In this document: positions 8,301 through 15,503 of the stretch, in pieces
Layout: each line of letters starts with the position of its first letter
Position numbering within the stretch: the stretch's first letter is position 1
Assembly (NCBI RefSeq): GCF_004358185.1
Contig: NZ_SMUV01000040.1
Span: forward strand, 1 to 33,451
Source: Antarcticimicrobium luteum
GTDB taxonomy: Bacteria > Pseudomonadota > Alphaproteobacteria > Rhodobacterales > Rhodobacteraceae
Direction of reading: 5' to 3'
Length of the DNA stretch: 33,451 nucleotides
The notes under the pieces: generated by a model
What the model was told of the DNA's origin: nothing
The model's database searches: none
The model's input: the letters and a program-made list of their open reading frames with translations, nothing else
Position numbers and translations under genes: made by a program

Positions 8301-11300
8301 AGGTGCCACCCTGTTTCCACACCGGCGTCTCAGGTTCGGGCAGCGGGACGGGCCGCCATTTGCGCAGGAAGCGTTTGCCGTCCCGCAGCGCGGCGGTTCC
8401 GTCGCCGGGCTCGGCGAACAACTCTTCCAGTACCTGCGGCAGCAGCGGGGCGAGCGGATCCTCATCGGCGCCGCCGATCAGGCGCGTCAGCAGACCGGCG
8501 CGGCCGCGCAGCGGCAGGGTGAGGTCCACCGTGGCGCAGCTGACCCCCGGCATCTCGTGCGGCAGCACGCCCAGGGGACCGGCGATCATAGCCTTTTCGG
8601 GATAGGGCAACCCCTCGTCCCGGACCTGCGCCGCGCCGGTGGTGAAGACGGTCAGATGCACCGGCGCCTCCAGTTCGGCGGCGCCCAGCGCCTGGCCCAG
8701 ATACATCAGGCTGAAGACCCCCTGTTCCAGGTTGCGGTCGTAGAACGAACTGCCGGGACGGAAACGCTCCGCGTCCGTGACCAGCCAGAAATGGCCGATC
8801 CGGGTGGGCGCGCGCCCGGTCTCGGCCAGATCGGCGATCAGGCTGTCATAGCCGAACCGCCCCTGTTCGGGCGGCAGCAGGTAGTGATCTTCGGCCAGCC
8901 GCGCGTAGGTGTCGCCGGGACTGACCCGGGTGACGGTATGGCCCGCCTGTCGCAGCCGGTCGGCGACCCGTGCCGCCAGCCCCGCGTCATCCTCGAACAG
9001 CAGCCAGTTTTGCCTCTCCGCTGTCTCCAGCTCGGTCTCCACGTCGATTTCGCAATCGGCGGGGCGCGGCCGCCAGGCCGGGCGATACCCCCAGCGCGTG
9101 ATGTCCTCGATACGGGTCAGCGCTGTCTCGGCGCTTGGCGCCGTCTGCGGCGTCCCCGGCTCGATGAAATAGCGGCTGGACTGGAACCGATAGGTCGGCA
9201 GCGGCAGCCGGTGCCGTTTCGCCTCGCCCCAGATCTGCGGCCAGTCGGCCTCGACCCCGCAAGCCCAGAGCCGCCCGATCACGCCAAGGAAATAGGTGTC
9301 GTCGGCGATCGCCTGTTCGGGGTGGCGCAGCGAGGACAGCACCTGCCCCGGCTCCACCGTGTCCGACATCTGCGCCAGCGAACTCAGCGCCTTGCCCGGG
9401 CCGACCTCGAGGAACACCCGTTTCGGTCCCGCCGACAGGGCGGTGATGCAATCGGCGAAGCGGACCGTGTTTCGCAGCTGGTCCACCCAGTACTGCGGAT
9501 CGGTGGCCTGTTCGGCGGTGAGCGGCTGGCCGGTGCGGTTCGACATCACCGGCAAGGTCGGGGCGGCAAGCGGGATCTTGTGCAGAAACGCCCGGAAATC
9601 GTCCAGAATCGGGTCGAGCATGCGTGAATGCGCAGCGATGTCGATCGGCACCCGCTGATACTCGATCTCGCGCGCCTCCAGCACCTCGGCCAGCCGGTCC
9701 AGCGCCGCCTGCGGTCCGGACACGGCGCAAAGCTGCGGCGCGTTGACGCTGGCGATGTCGAGATCGGCGCCCAACAGCGCGCGCAGGTCGCTTTCGGCCA
9801 GCGAAACGCTCAGCATGCCGCCCGGCGCCACGGTGTCGAACAGCCGCCCGCGCAGCAGCACCAGATCGATGCAATCCTCGAAGGACATCACCCCGGCCAG
9901 ACAGGCGGCGGTATTCTCGCCCATTGAATGACCGACCAGCGCGGCGGGGCGCACGCCCCAGCTGATCCAGAGCTGGGCCAGCGCGTATTCCACGATCATG
10001 ATCAGCGGCAGTTGCGCCGAGGGTTTGGTGAGGATCCTGTCCGCCTCTTGCCGGGCAGCCTCATCGGCGGGCAGCCACAGCGCGCGCAGGTCATAGTCGA
10101 GCTGCGGTTCCAGGTGATCGAGGCCCCGGTCCATCCAGTCGGCGAACACCGGCTCGGTCTCGTAAAGATCGCGCGCCATGCCGGCGAACTGTGCGCCGCC
10201 GCCGGGGAACATGAACACCGTCTCCGGGGCCTCGCCCAGCCGGTCATGGGTGAAGACGCGGCGCGGATCGCCCGCCTCGAGCAGATCGGCGGCCTCCTGC
10301 GCGGTCTCGGCCACCAGCACCCGGCGTTTGTCGAAGGCGCGGCGACCCTGTTTCAGCGTAAAGGCGACATCGGCCAGCGGCAGGTCCGGATTGGCCCGCA
10401 GGTGATCGGCCAGCGCGCGGGCATTGGCATCCAGCGCCGTCCGCGTCCGCCCCGACAGGCAGAGGATATGAAAGGGAAACTCGCTGTCCTCCGAGGCGCC
10501 GCGCTCCGGCGCCTCCTCGAGGATCGCATGGGCATTGGTGCCGCCGACGCCCAGCGCGTTGACGCCGGCGCGGCGCGGCCCGTTGCGCGGGGTCCAGTCG
10601 CTGAGCCGGTCGTTCACCTTGAACGGCGAATGCTCGAAATCGATCGCCGGGTTCGGCGCCTCATAGCCCAGCGAGGGCGGGATTTCCCCGTGCTTCAGCG
10701 CCAGCGTGGTCTTGACCAGCCCGGCCACCCCCGCCGCGGTGTCGAGGTGACCGATGTTGGTCTTGACCGACCCAAGCCGGCAGAACCCCGTTTCGGCGGT
10801 CTGTCGGCGATAAGCATCGGTCAGGGCCGCAACCTCGATGGGATCGCCCAGATAGGTGCCGGTGCCGTGGCATTCGACATAGTCGATGGTCTCGGCCGCG
10901 ACGCCCGCCGCATTCAACGCCAGCGTGACCGCCTCGGACTGCCCGTCCACCGAGGGCGCGAGATAGCCGGCCTTGGCGGCCCCGTCGTTATTGACCGCGC
11001 TGCCCTTGATCACCGCCCAGATATGATCGCCGTCGGCGATCGCGTCGTCGAGCCGCCGCAGCGCCACCACGCCGGCGCCGGAGCCAAAGACGGTGCCCTG
11101 CGCCCTGTGGTCGAAGGCGTGGCAATGCCCGTCGGGCGAGAGGATCTCGTTCTCCTTGTAAAGATACCCGCGCCCCTGCGGCAGCTCGATGGTCACGCCG
11201 CCCGCCAGCGCCATGTCGCATTCGCCGTCGCGCAGCGCCTTGGCGGCGTAGTGGACCGCCACCAGCGAGGTGGAGCAGGCGGTCTGCAGGTTGATCGAGG

Positions 11301-11820
11301 GTCCGTGCAGGTCGAACACATGGCTGACCCGGGTGGACAGGAAATCCTTGTCGTTGCCGGTGTGGCGCAGCAGGAACATGCCCACGTCGTCCACCAGCCC
11401 GGGGTTGGAGCAGATGTTGAAATAGAAATAGCTCCCCATGCCGCAGCCGGCATAGACGCCGACCGGGCCGGCGATGCTCTCGGGGGGATGGCCGGCATCC
11501 TCCATCGCCTCCCAGGCGACTTCCAGGAACTTGCGGTGCTGCGGATCGAGGATCGCCGCCTCCTTGGGGGAGAAACCGAAGAACTCGGGGTCGAACCGGG
11601 CGAAATCCTCCAGCGGGGCGGCGGCCGGGACATAGTTGGGGTCCGCCAGCAGCGCGGGATCCTCGCCATTGGCCAGCAACTCCTCCTCGCTCAGGCGGCG
11701 GATCGATTCCGTCCCGGCGCGCAGATTGTCCCAGAAGGCTGCGGTCGAGGCGGCCCCGGGCATGCGTACCGACATGCCGACGATGGCGATGTCGCCGGGT
11801 CTGCTTTTCTCTGCGTTCAT
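5323..11820 (-). CDS. Type I polyketide synthase module, KS-AT-KR-DH-ACP-TE
   Basis: A single PKS module of 2165 residues. Ketosynthase, about 1-430: active Cys182 in TACSTSL, His318 in ECHGTG, His358 in NIGH. Acyltransferase, about 535-840: GHSMGE with Ser632, and His731 in an IAAHS motif that is neither clearly malonyl nor methylmalonyl type. A structural then catalytic ketoreductase, about 905-1395: GGFGGIG at 1178-1184, Ser about 1325, Tyr1338, Asn1342. A hot-dog dehydratase, about 1405-1680: His1425 before LMPGTGYLEL, and Asp1597 in HPGLLD. Carrier: Ser1816 in GGHSL. Thioesterase: Ser1966 in GGFSGGG, likely Asp1993 and His2123. The ketoreductase precedes the dehydratase, the reverse of the usual order. 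The start at 11820 is preferred over in-frame ATGs at 11826 and 11847 because GGGA lies 7 nt upstream. It is the first gene of the operon, and the thioesterase suggests it acts last in chain assembly. Confidence 0.96.
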   Translation of the reverse strand: MNAEKSRPGDIAIVGMSVRMPGAASTAAFWDNLRAGTESIRRLSEEELLANGEDPALLADPNYVPAAAPLEDFARFDPEFFGFSPKEAAILDPQHRKFLEVAWEAMEDAGHPPESIAGPVGVYAGCGMGSYFYFNICSNPGLVDDVGMFLLRHTGNDKDFLSTRVSHVFDLHGPSINLQTACSTSLVAVHYAAKALRDGECDMALAGGVTIELPQGRGYLYKENEILSPDGHCHAFDHRAQGTVFGSGAGVVALRRLDDAIADGDHIWAVIKGSAVNNDGAAKAGYLAPSVDGQSEAVTLALNAAGVAAETIDYVECHGTGTYLGDPIEVAALTDAYRRQTAETGFCRLGSVKTNIGHLDTAAGVAGLVKTTLALKHGEIPPSLGYEAPNPAIDFEHSPFKVNDRLSDWTPRNGPRRAGVNALGVGGTNAHAILEEAPERGASEDSEFPFHILCLSGRTRTALDANARALADHLRANPDLPLADVAFTLKQGRRAFDKRRVLVAETAQEAADLLEAGDPRRVFTHDRLGEAPETVFMFPGGGAQFAGMARDLYETEPVFADWMDRGLDHLEPQLDYDLRALWLPADEAARQEADRILTKPSAQLPLIMIVEYALAQLWISWGVRPAALVGHSMGENTAACLAGVMSFEDCIDLVLLRGRLFDTVAPGGMLSVSLAESDLRALLGADLDIASVNAPQLCAVSGPQAALDRLAEVLEAREIEYQRVPIDIAAHSRMLDPILDDFRAFLHKIPLAAPTLPVMSNRTGQPLTAEQATDPQYWVDQLRNTVRFADCITALSAGPKRVFLEVGPGKALSSLAQMSDTVEPGQVLSSLRHPEQAIADDTYFLGVIGRLWACGVEADWPQIWGEAKRHRLPLPTYRFQSSRYFIEPGTPQTAPSAETALTRIEDITRWGYRPAWRPRPADCEIDVETELETAERQNWLLFEDDAGLAARVADRLRQAGHTVTRVSPGDTYARLAEDHYLLPPEQGRFGYDSLIADLAETGRAPTRIGHFWLVTDAERFRPGSSFYDRNLEQGVFSLMYLGQALGAAELEAPVHLTVFTTGAAQVRDEGLPYPEKAMIAGPLGVLPHEMPGVSCATVDLTLPLRGRAGLLTRLIGGADEDPLAPLLPQVLEELFAEPGDGTAALRDGKRFLRKWRPVPLPEPETPVWKQGGTYLITGGFGGIGLTLAGALIRAHEANVILLSREALPPRGEWEAYLSGHSPADRIAGRIRALQQLEAAGKGAAMAIAADVCNSAQMREAVSAAEARFGAITGVIHAAGHIDDGPILAKTEMGVAQVFAPKVTGLRVLDQLFPDGMLELMVLFSSSSTATRPAGQIDYVAANEYLNAFAAGRQGGATRVMAVDWGVWAQVGMAAEAVAARDKAGHPTARDRIDQPLLDETGFDAGGNRLFVSVYDAQDRWVFDQHRLKNGAALMPGTGYLELAAEALAAHGGETPFEIRDLYFLRPLQVGDDAPRRAVVRLEPEGGGLNFTVHSALGHDEAQGFVLNAQARLRPRPGLTAAPLALSEIAARCDRAESAAPGARLTSPQEAHLRFGPRWHVLRRTALGRDEGLATLSLPQDFHGDLAQGYRLHPGLLDIATGWAIALAPDYDGSSLWVPVSYRAVRVLAPLPGEIRSWVRLTPGAAPAEGFVSFDVTLCDPQGRVCLEIDGFEMKRTEAALDLAQPTRADADAVALGLAARGGDAPLSPEEQRLRRNIAQGIRPDEGPEALRRALALGLPQVVISSLDLPALIAQADHVAAPRGAEDGQSFDRPDLDTAYVAPQTGIEKTLAGLFESLLGVSRVGTQDSFFDLGGHSLIAVRLFSRISRLFDVEFPLATLFEAPSVAALADLIMQRTGRGGEMDEAGETASAPAPGAAAFTHLVPLHKGDSGARAPFFLVAGMFGNVLNLRHLALMLGRDRPVWGLQARGLIGTDEPHRRMEEAAADYIAELRQVQPHGPYLLGGFSGGGIAAYEMARQLEAAGEEVALLVLLDTPLPVRPGLSRRDKALIKMQELRRKGPRYLREWAGDRVRWEIEKRRAPVAINTATAFDNAKIEAAFREAVERYELKPWNGPLVLFRPPLDRHWKVSGGRWVSAAKEYVYPDNDWTRWAPRLQVVEVPGDHDSMVLVPNVSVLAERMKRFVDRAENGDAPGGGASPGWAEAAE

Positions 11821-12060
11821 CGTCATATCCCGACCACTCGATCCCAACCCATCGTTTCCGGCCCATCATTCCCTGCGTGCCCCGATCCCGGAAACCCTGG
11901 CTCCGGGCGGCAGGCGAACAGGGCCCTCACCCCAGGCCCTCCGTTCCGCCGATTGCCGACAGCGGCCGGGAAAGGACCGGCGCTGGAAAATATATAAACC
12001 ACTATGCGGCCTTGCGCATGGTTGCCTTGATCTGCGCCCAATTGGGCTTGGGTAAGGACA
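11821..12060 (-). promoter_or_regulatory. PKS operon leader: AT-rich -10 region, inverted repeats and two leader hairpins
   Basis: This gene-free stretch lies between the PKS start and the end of the upstream membrane-protein gene. It holds an isolated AT-rich block at 11987-11998, read on the minus strand as a -10-like TATATT or TTATAT, with no good -35. Where a -35 would sit there is an inverted repeat, ATGCG-N6-CGCAT (12004-12019). Further upstream is a perfect 12-bp palindrome, GCCCAATTGGGC (12036-12047). The leader of about 155 nt can form two 6-bp hairpins (11920-11940, AGGGCC/GGCCCT; 11887-11907, CCCGGA/TCCGGG). I infer an activator-dependent promoter; the regulator is not known. Confidence 0.45.
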
Positions 12061-12105
12061 GATTGTGGCGATTTCGGCCCACACCGGCCTTTCCCGGCGG
12101 TCTCG

Positions 12106-13581
12106 TCAGAGCGTGGTGCGCTGCCCCGGACGTTTGCGCCGCCCGATCGCCGGCCCTTTTCCGAACAGGGGGCGGGGGGCCGGCGCCGATGCCAGTGACG
12201 GCGTTCCGGGCCGGGCCGGTTGGCCGATCTGTTCACTATAACCCAGCAGCGCGCCGGCGCACATCCAGGTCAGCGGAATCAGCGTGGCGTTCAGCAGCAT
12301 GTCCATCATCGTCACCGCCAGCAGGATGGCCACCGATGCCGCATAGGGCGAGAAATGCGCCGGCAGGCCAGCCCGCGTGCGCCGCCAAAGCAGCAGCAGC
12401 GGCAGCGCCAGCAGCCCCATCTCGGCGATGTAACCGGCCCAGCCATAGGTGCCGAACACGATGATCCAGCGTCCGTCGGGCACCGTTGCGGAGCGGCCGG
12501 ATTCAGGATCGTGCAGCAGGTTTCGGCCCCAGCCGCCCCAGCCGAACCAGGTTTTCTCGCCGGCCCGGTCGAGCAGGATCTGTTCGTTCTCGAAGCGATA
12601 GGCCAGCGAGGCGGCCCGGTCCGGATTGATCGCCATGGCCCGCTCCAGAATCGCGTCGAGTGGAATCATGCCGGTGTTTCGCAGCACCGGGTAGGTCACC
12701 GCGATCAGTGCCAGGATCGCGGTGATCCGCAACTGCATACGCGGATCGGCGATAAGGATCACCGGCAGGAAGACCAGCGCGTAGAGCTGAGAGGCCAGGC
12801 TCTTGCACAAAAACAGCACCCCGGCGAGGTAGACCACGGTCAGGATCAGCCGCGCCTTTTTCGAATCTGCCGCCTGGCGCAGCAGCGCCGCGCTGGACAG
12901 CAGCGCATAGACCATGAACAGCGCCAGCCACAGCGCATGTTGCAGGAACACGATGGGCCGGAAGCCGCCGTCGCGCATCATCTGCTCGAAACTGTGCTGG
13001 AAAAAGCCGTAGATCCAGGTGTTGAACTGCGGGCTGAGCCGGACCTCAAGCAACGCCGGGACCGAATAGATCAGCCCGCCCACCATCATCGCCAGCAGCA
13101 ACTCGCGCAGTCCGGTTTCCGAGGCCAGGAACTGCCGCCCCAGCAGGAAGGGCAGCAAAACGATGGCCTGCTTGATGGTCAGGGAGGCCAGGTCGCGCAG
13201 GTTCAGGCCGGGAATTTGGAACGGTCCGGCCTCGGTGCTGCCGGGGGCGAAATAGAGTGCCGGATCGCCGTTGCTCAGGACGGTGGGAACGGTGCCGATC
13301 AGAAACAGAACGATCAGCCCCCGCGCCAGCCGGCTCTGCGGCCAGAGCGAGATCCGGTGCCCCAGCACCAGCGCCACGATCAAAAAGGCGCTGACGCTGG
13401 GCAGCGAGTCCTTGTCCATCGCGGGGACCAGCGGCAGGTCGAAGGCGACCCGGGGCGGCAACAGCAGGTAGCCGCCCAGAATGCACCAGATCAGGCCGCG
13501 TTCCAGCGGCATGCGTTTCAGCAGGACAAGGCAGACCAGCGGCCATGTCAGCAGCACGATCGAGGCAAGGGTATTGGGCAT
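12106..13581 (-). CDS. O-antigen ligase/Wzy-like polysaccharide polymerase, membrane protein
   Basis: A 491-residue protein with roughly ten to twelve hydrophobic segments separated by short loops, and a longer loop around residues 320-375 holding FGWGGWGRN and RWIIVFGTYGWAGY. This is the architecture of the O-antigen ligase/Wzy family (PF04932-like), inner-membrane enzymes that polymerise or attach undecaprenyl-linked glycans. The C-terminal 45 residues are basic, proline-rich and probably cytoplasmic. The ATG at 13581 has only a weak upstream ribosome site, so a start at the next ATG (residue 24) cannot be excluded. It is divergent from a WecG-family glycosyltransferase, which fits an exopolysaccharide or O-chain locus. 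Whether it belongs with the PKS/NRPS operon downstream, which it precedes on the same strand, is open. Polymerase versus ligase cannot be decided from sequence. Confidence 0.85.
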   Translation of the reverse strand: MPNTLASIVLLTWPLVCLVLLKRMPLERGLIWCILGGYLLLPPRVAFDLPLVPAMDKDSLPSVSAFLIVALVLGHRISLWPQSRLARGLIVLFLIGTVPTVLSNGDPALYFAPGSTEAGPFQIPGLNLRDLASLTIKQAIVLLPFLLGRQFLASETGLRELLLAMMVGGLIYSVPALLEVRLSPQFNTWIYGFFQHSFEQMMRDGGFRPIVFLQHALWLALFMVYALLSSAALLRQAADSKKARLILTVVYLAGVLFLCKSLASQLYALVFLPVILIADPRMQLRITAILALIAVTYPVLRNTGMIPLDAILERAMAINPDRAASLAYRFENEQILLDRAGEKTWFGWGGWGRNLLHDPESGRSATVPDGRWIIVFGTYGWAGYIAEMGLLALPLLLLWRRTRAGLPAHFSPYAASVAILLAVTMMDMLLNATLIPLTWMCAGALLGYSEQIGQPARPGTPSLASAPAPRPLFGKGPAIGRRKRPGQRTTL

Positions 13582-13817
13582 TGGCGGGTCTGCTCGGGTT
13601 CCTGTCTTGGGGCGCGCGGGACGCGCCCGGCACCGAGTCTAGCAAGTTGTGCCGGGCTTGTCCCGCCCGCCGGGCCGGTCACCGACAGCTCAGGACTGGT
13701 TCGGGGGCGGTCCGGGACCGGCCCGGGGCGCGGATACAACGGCCGGCCGGGAATTTTCCCGATGCTCTGGCGCGGCGGGCGCATCCGGCCTATGCCGGGC
13801 GGACCAGGAGGACGTGC
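13582..13817. promoter_or_regulatory. Divergent intergenic region, polymerase-like and WecG-like genes
   Basis: A 236-bp, very GC-rich spacer that must carry the promoters of both divergent genes. I see no convincing -35/-10 pair in either direction. The one clear signal is the ribosome binding site AGGAGG at 13806-13811, six bases before a GTG at 13818, which fixes the start of the plus-strand gene. No gene is supported here. Confidence 0.5.
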
Positions 13818-14576
13818 GTGCAGTTCCGTTTCTTTGATCAGACGATCCGCATCAACATGCCCACGCGCGCCGCGCTGACCGCCGAGGTGCGCCAGCGCCT
13901 GCGCGCCGGCGAAGGGTTCGCGCTGGCCACCGTCAACCTCGATCACCTGGCCAAGATGACCGCCTCGGCCGGATTCGCGCGGGTCTATGGCGCGCAGGAT
14001 CTGGTGGTCGCCGACGGCTGGCCGGTGGTTGCGCTGTCGCGGCTGGCGGGACGGCAGGTCGACCTGATGCCGGGCTCGGATCTGGTGGTGCCGCTCTGCC
14101 GGCTGGCGGCGGAAGAGGGCGCGCGGGTGGCGCTGGTGGGCAGCACCGATCAGGCGCTTCGCGATGCCGCTGGCGTGTTGCAGGGCACTGTTTCGGGGCT
14201 GAACATCGTGCTGACCGTCGCGCCGTCGGGGGTGTTCGACCCCGATGGCGAGGAGGCTGCCGGAATCCTGCGGGCGCTGGGCGACGCGGGGGTGCAGCTG
14301 TGTTTCCTCGCGCTGGGCGCGCCAAAGCAGGAAAGCTTTGCCGCCCGCGGCCGCGTCCTGGCGCCGGCGGTGGGCTTTGCCTCGATCGGGGCGGGGCTGG
14401 ATTTCCTCGGCGGTCATCAGGTCCGGGCGCCGCGCCTGATGCGGCGGCTCGGGCTGGAATGGCTGTGGCGGATGCTGAGCAGCCCGGCCCGCATGGTGCC
14501 GCGCTATGCGCGCAGCGCGGCGGTGCTGCCGGTGCAGGCGGTGCGGGCGCTGCGGTTGCGCTGGTTCGGGGAATAG
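13818..14576 (+). CDS. WecG/TagA/CpsF-family glycosyltransferase (GT26)
   Basis: A 252-residue enzyme of the family that transfers ManNAc, ManNAcA or glucose to undecaprenyl-linked intermediates at the cytoplasmic face of the membrane. Family hallmarks in order: the TVNLDHLAKM strand, VVADGWPVV with the likely catalytic Asp, ARVALVGS, FLALGAPKQE, and the C-terminal FLGGHQVRAPRLMRRLGLEW block. The start is GTG at 13818, placed by an AGGAGG six bases upstream; the longer in-frame reading from 13545 has no ribosome site and would overlap the divergent gene. Length is normal for the family. Together with the neighbouring membrane polymerase/ligase and the GT2 gene at 15504-16487 it indicates a polysaccharide locus. 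The donor sugar cannot be read from the sequence. Confidence 0.93.
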   Translation: MQFRFFDQTIRINMPTRAALTAEVRQRLRAGEGFALATVNLDHLAKMTASAGFARVYGAQDLVVADGWPVVALSRLAGRQVDLMPGSDLVVPLCRLAAEEGARVALVGSTDQALRDAAGVLQGTVSGLNIVLTVAPSGVFDPDGEEAAGILRALGDAGVQLCFLALGAPKQESFAARGRVLAPAVGFASIGAGLDFLGGHQVRAPRLMRRLGLEWLWRMLSSPARMVPRYARSAAVLPVQAVRALRLRWFGE

Positions 14577-14812
14577 GCGCCGGGCCGCGGTATCGGGCTT
14601 TCGCCCCGGCGTTTCCGGCGCATCCCTATGACCTGCTGAAAATTCAGAGAGAAACCGGGGGCAACCCGGCAGGCGCAAGCCCCTTACTGGATGTGTTGGG
14701 GGCCGCGCTCCAAACGGGGCGCGGTCATCAACAGGACGATTGACCGCCATGAGCCCACAACAAGAATCTCCAGCAATGTGGCGAACGGCTTTTGCCGCCG
14801 GGGTAACCCGCG
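14577..14812. other. Spacer with no supported gene; composition begins to shift
   Basis: The first part is GC-rich and holds a short GGGC-TTTC-GCCC hairpin near 14594-14605, but there is no T-run, so it is a weak terminator candidate at most. From about 14,640 the base composition drops towards that of the VOC gene that follows. Short open frames here have no ribosome site, no family resemblance I recognise, and overlap the VOC gene, so I call none. Confidence 0.4.
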
Positions 14813-15229
14813 CTATTCGTCTCGCCCAGGTTCGCTCGGATCGTTGGAGAACAGTGCGATCTTGTTGCCTTGAGGATCGCGCAGGTAGCCAACGAAAAAT
14901 TGTGGTCCGTATGAATCGCGGAAGCCCGGCTGACCCTCGTCAGAGCCGCCTGCGACAAGCGCGGCGGCGTGAAGGTCACGAACCTGCTTTTGATTGCGCG
15001 CCTCGAAGGCGACCATAGACCCGTTCCCAGCCGAGGCGGGGCGTCCATCGAAGGTTGGTTTGACGTAGAAATCAGGCAGAATGGCAGGCTGGCCCGGTGG
15101 GACGGGCAGAGCGTAGCTAAGGCCCTCTGGCCCCTCCTCAAGCTCGTAGCCAAGGGCCGACAGGAACGCAGAGTAAAACCGCTTTGCGCGCGCGATGTCA
15201 TCAGCACCCACTGTGACGTAAGCAATCAT
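14813..15229 (-). CDS. VOC-family (glyoxalase/bleomycin-resistance fold) protein
   Basis: A 138-residue single-gene VOC protein, the usual length for this superfamily of small metal-dependent lyases, dioxygenases and drug-binding proteins. The N-terminal beta-alpha-beta unit (TVGADDIARAKRFYSAFL) and the C-terminal strand pair GYLRDPQGNKIALFS are typical. Specific metal ligands are not obvious enough to name a reaction, so glyoxalase I is not claimed. The ATG at 15229 follows AAGGAAA at about the right distance. The gene is noticeably lower in GC than both neighbours and sits alone, convergent with the WecG-like gene, suggesting acquisition from elsewhere. It could be a resistance protein, but nothing in the sequence shows this. 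Confidence 0.88.
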   Translation of the reverse strand: MIAYVTVGADDIARAKRFYSAFLSALGYELEEGPEGLSYALPVPPGQPAILPDFYVKPTFDGRPASAGNGSMVAFEARNQKQVRDLHAAALVAGGSDEGQPGFRDSYGPQFFVGYLRDPQGNKIALFSNDPSEPGRDE

Positions 15230-15471
15230 GCTTTGCGTTTCCTTCCGGACGTTTGGGTGTTCCTAAGAGACTGCCGCATTGATGCAGGCTAACACACTAT
15301 TTGGCCCTCTGTTGAATCTCCCAAAGCCGACAATGGTGCATTTGCAGCGAACGCGAACTCTGTCCCGATAGCGGACATCCGCGAAAGGACGCGCCCCGCT
15401 GATTTCTGCGGGGGCGGTCATCCGTTGCGACCCCTGTTGCACCGGGTTCCATCCGTGGCGTTTCAATACAT
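15230..15471. other. Lower-GC unrecognised stretch between VOC gene and GT2 gene
   Basis: About 240 bp of atypical composition. A minus-strand frame of 71 codons (15263-15478) is open, but it has no convincing ribosome site or family signature, overlaps the GT2 terminator hairpin, and its predicted protein looks like translated intergenic DNA. The VOC promoter should lie here. I read it as non-coding or the remnant of a decayed gene. Confidence 0.35.
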
Positions 15472-15490
15472 CCGGCAAGGGACTTGCCGG
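15472..15490 (-). terminator. Hairpin terminator candidate after the GT2 gene
   Basis: A perfect 8-bp stem, CCGGCAAG/CTTGCCGG, with a 3-nt loop, starting 13 bp past the stop of the GT2 gene on its strand. The following bases (ATGTATTG) are only moderately T-rich, so efficiency is uncertain, but position and symmetry fit an intrinsic terminator. Confidence 0.6.
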
Positions 15491-15503
15491 GAGGAGTGGC
15501 CCC

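Noticed and set aside
5290-11997. Several long plus-strand frames opposite the PKS gene
   Set aside because: Their predicted proteins are low-complexity Q/R/G-rich, and the minus strand holds continuous KS-AT-KR-DH-ACP-TE.
13545-13817. N-terminal extension of the WecG-like gene to an upstream ATG
   Set aside because: It would overlap the divergent membrane-protein gene; the AGGAGG site places the start at GTG 13818.
14740-15018. Plus-strand 92-codon frame across the start of the lower-GC patch
   Set aside because: It overlaps most of the VOC gene in antisense, has no ribosome site, and turns into Arg-rich shadow sequence.
15263-15478. Minus-strand 71-codon frame upstream of the VOC gene
   Set aside because: It lacks a ribosome site and family match and begins inside the GT2 terminator hairpin; kept only as a note on unexplained DNA.
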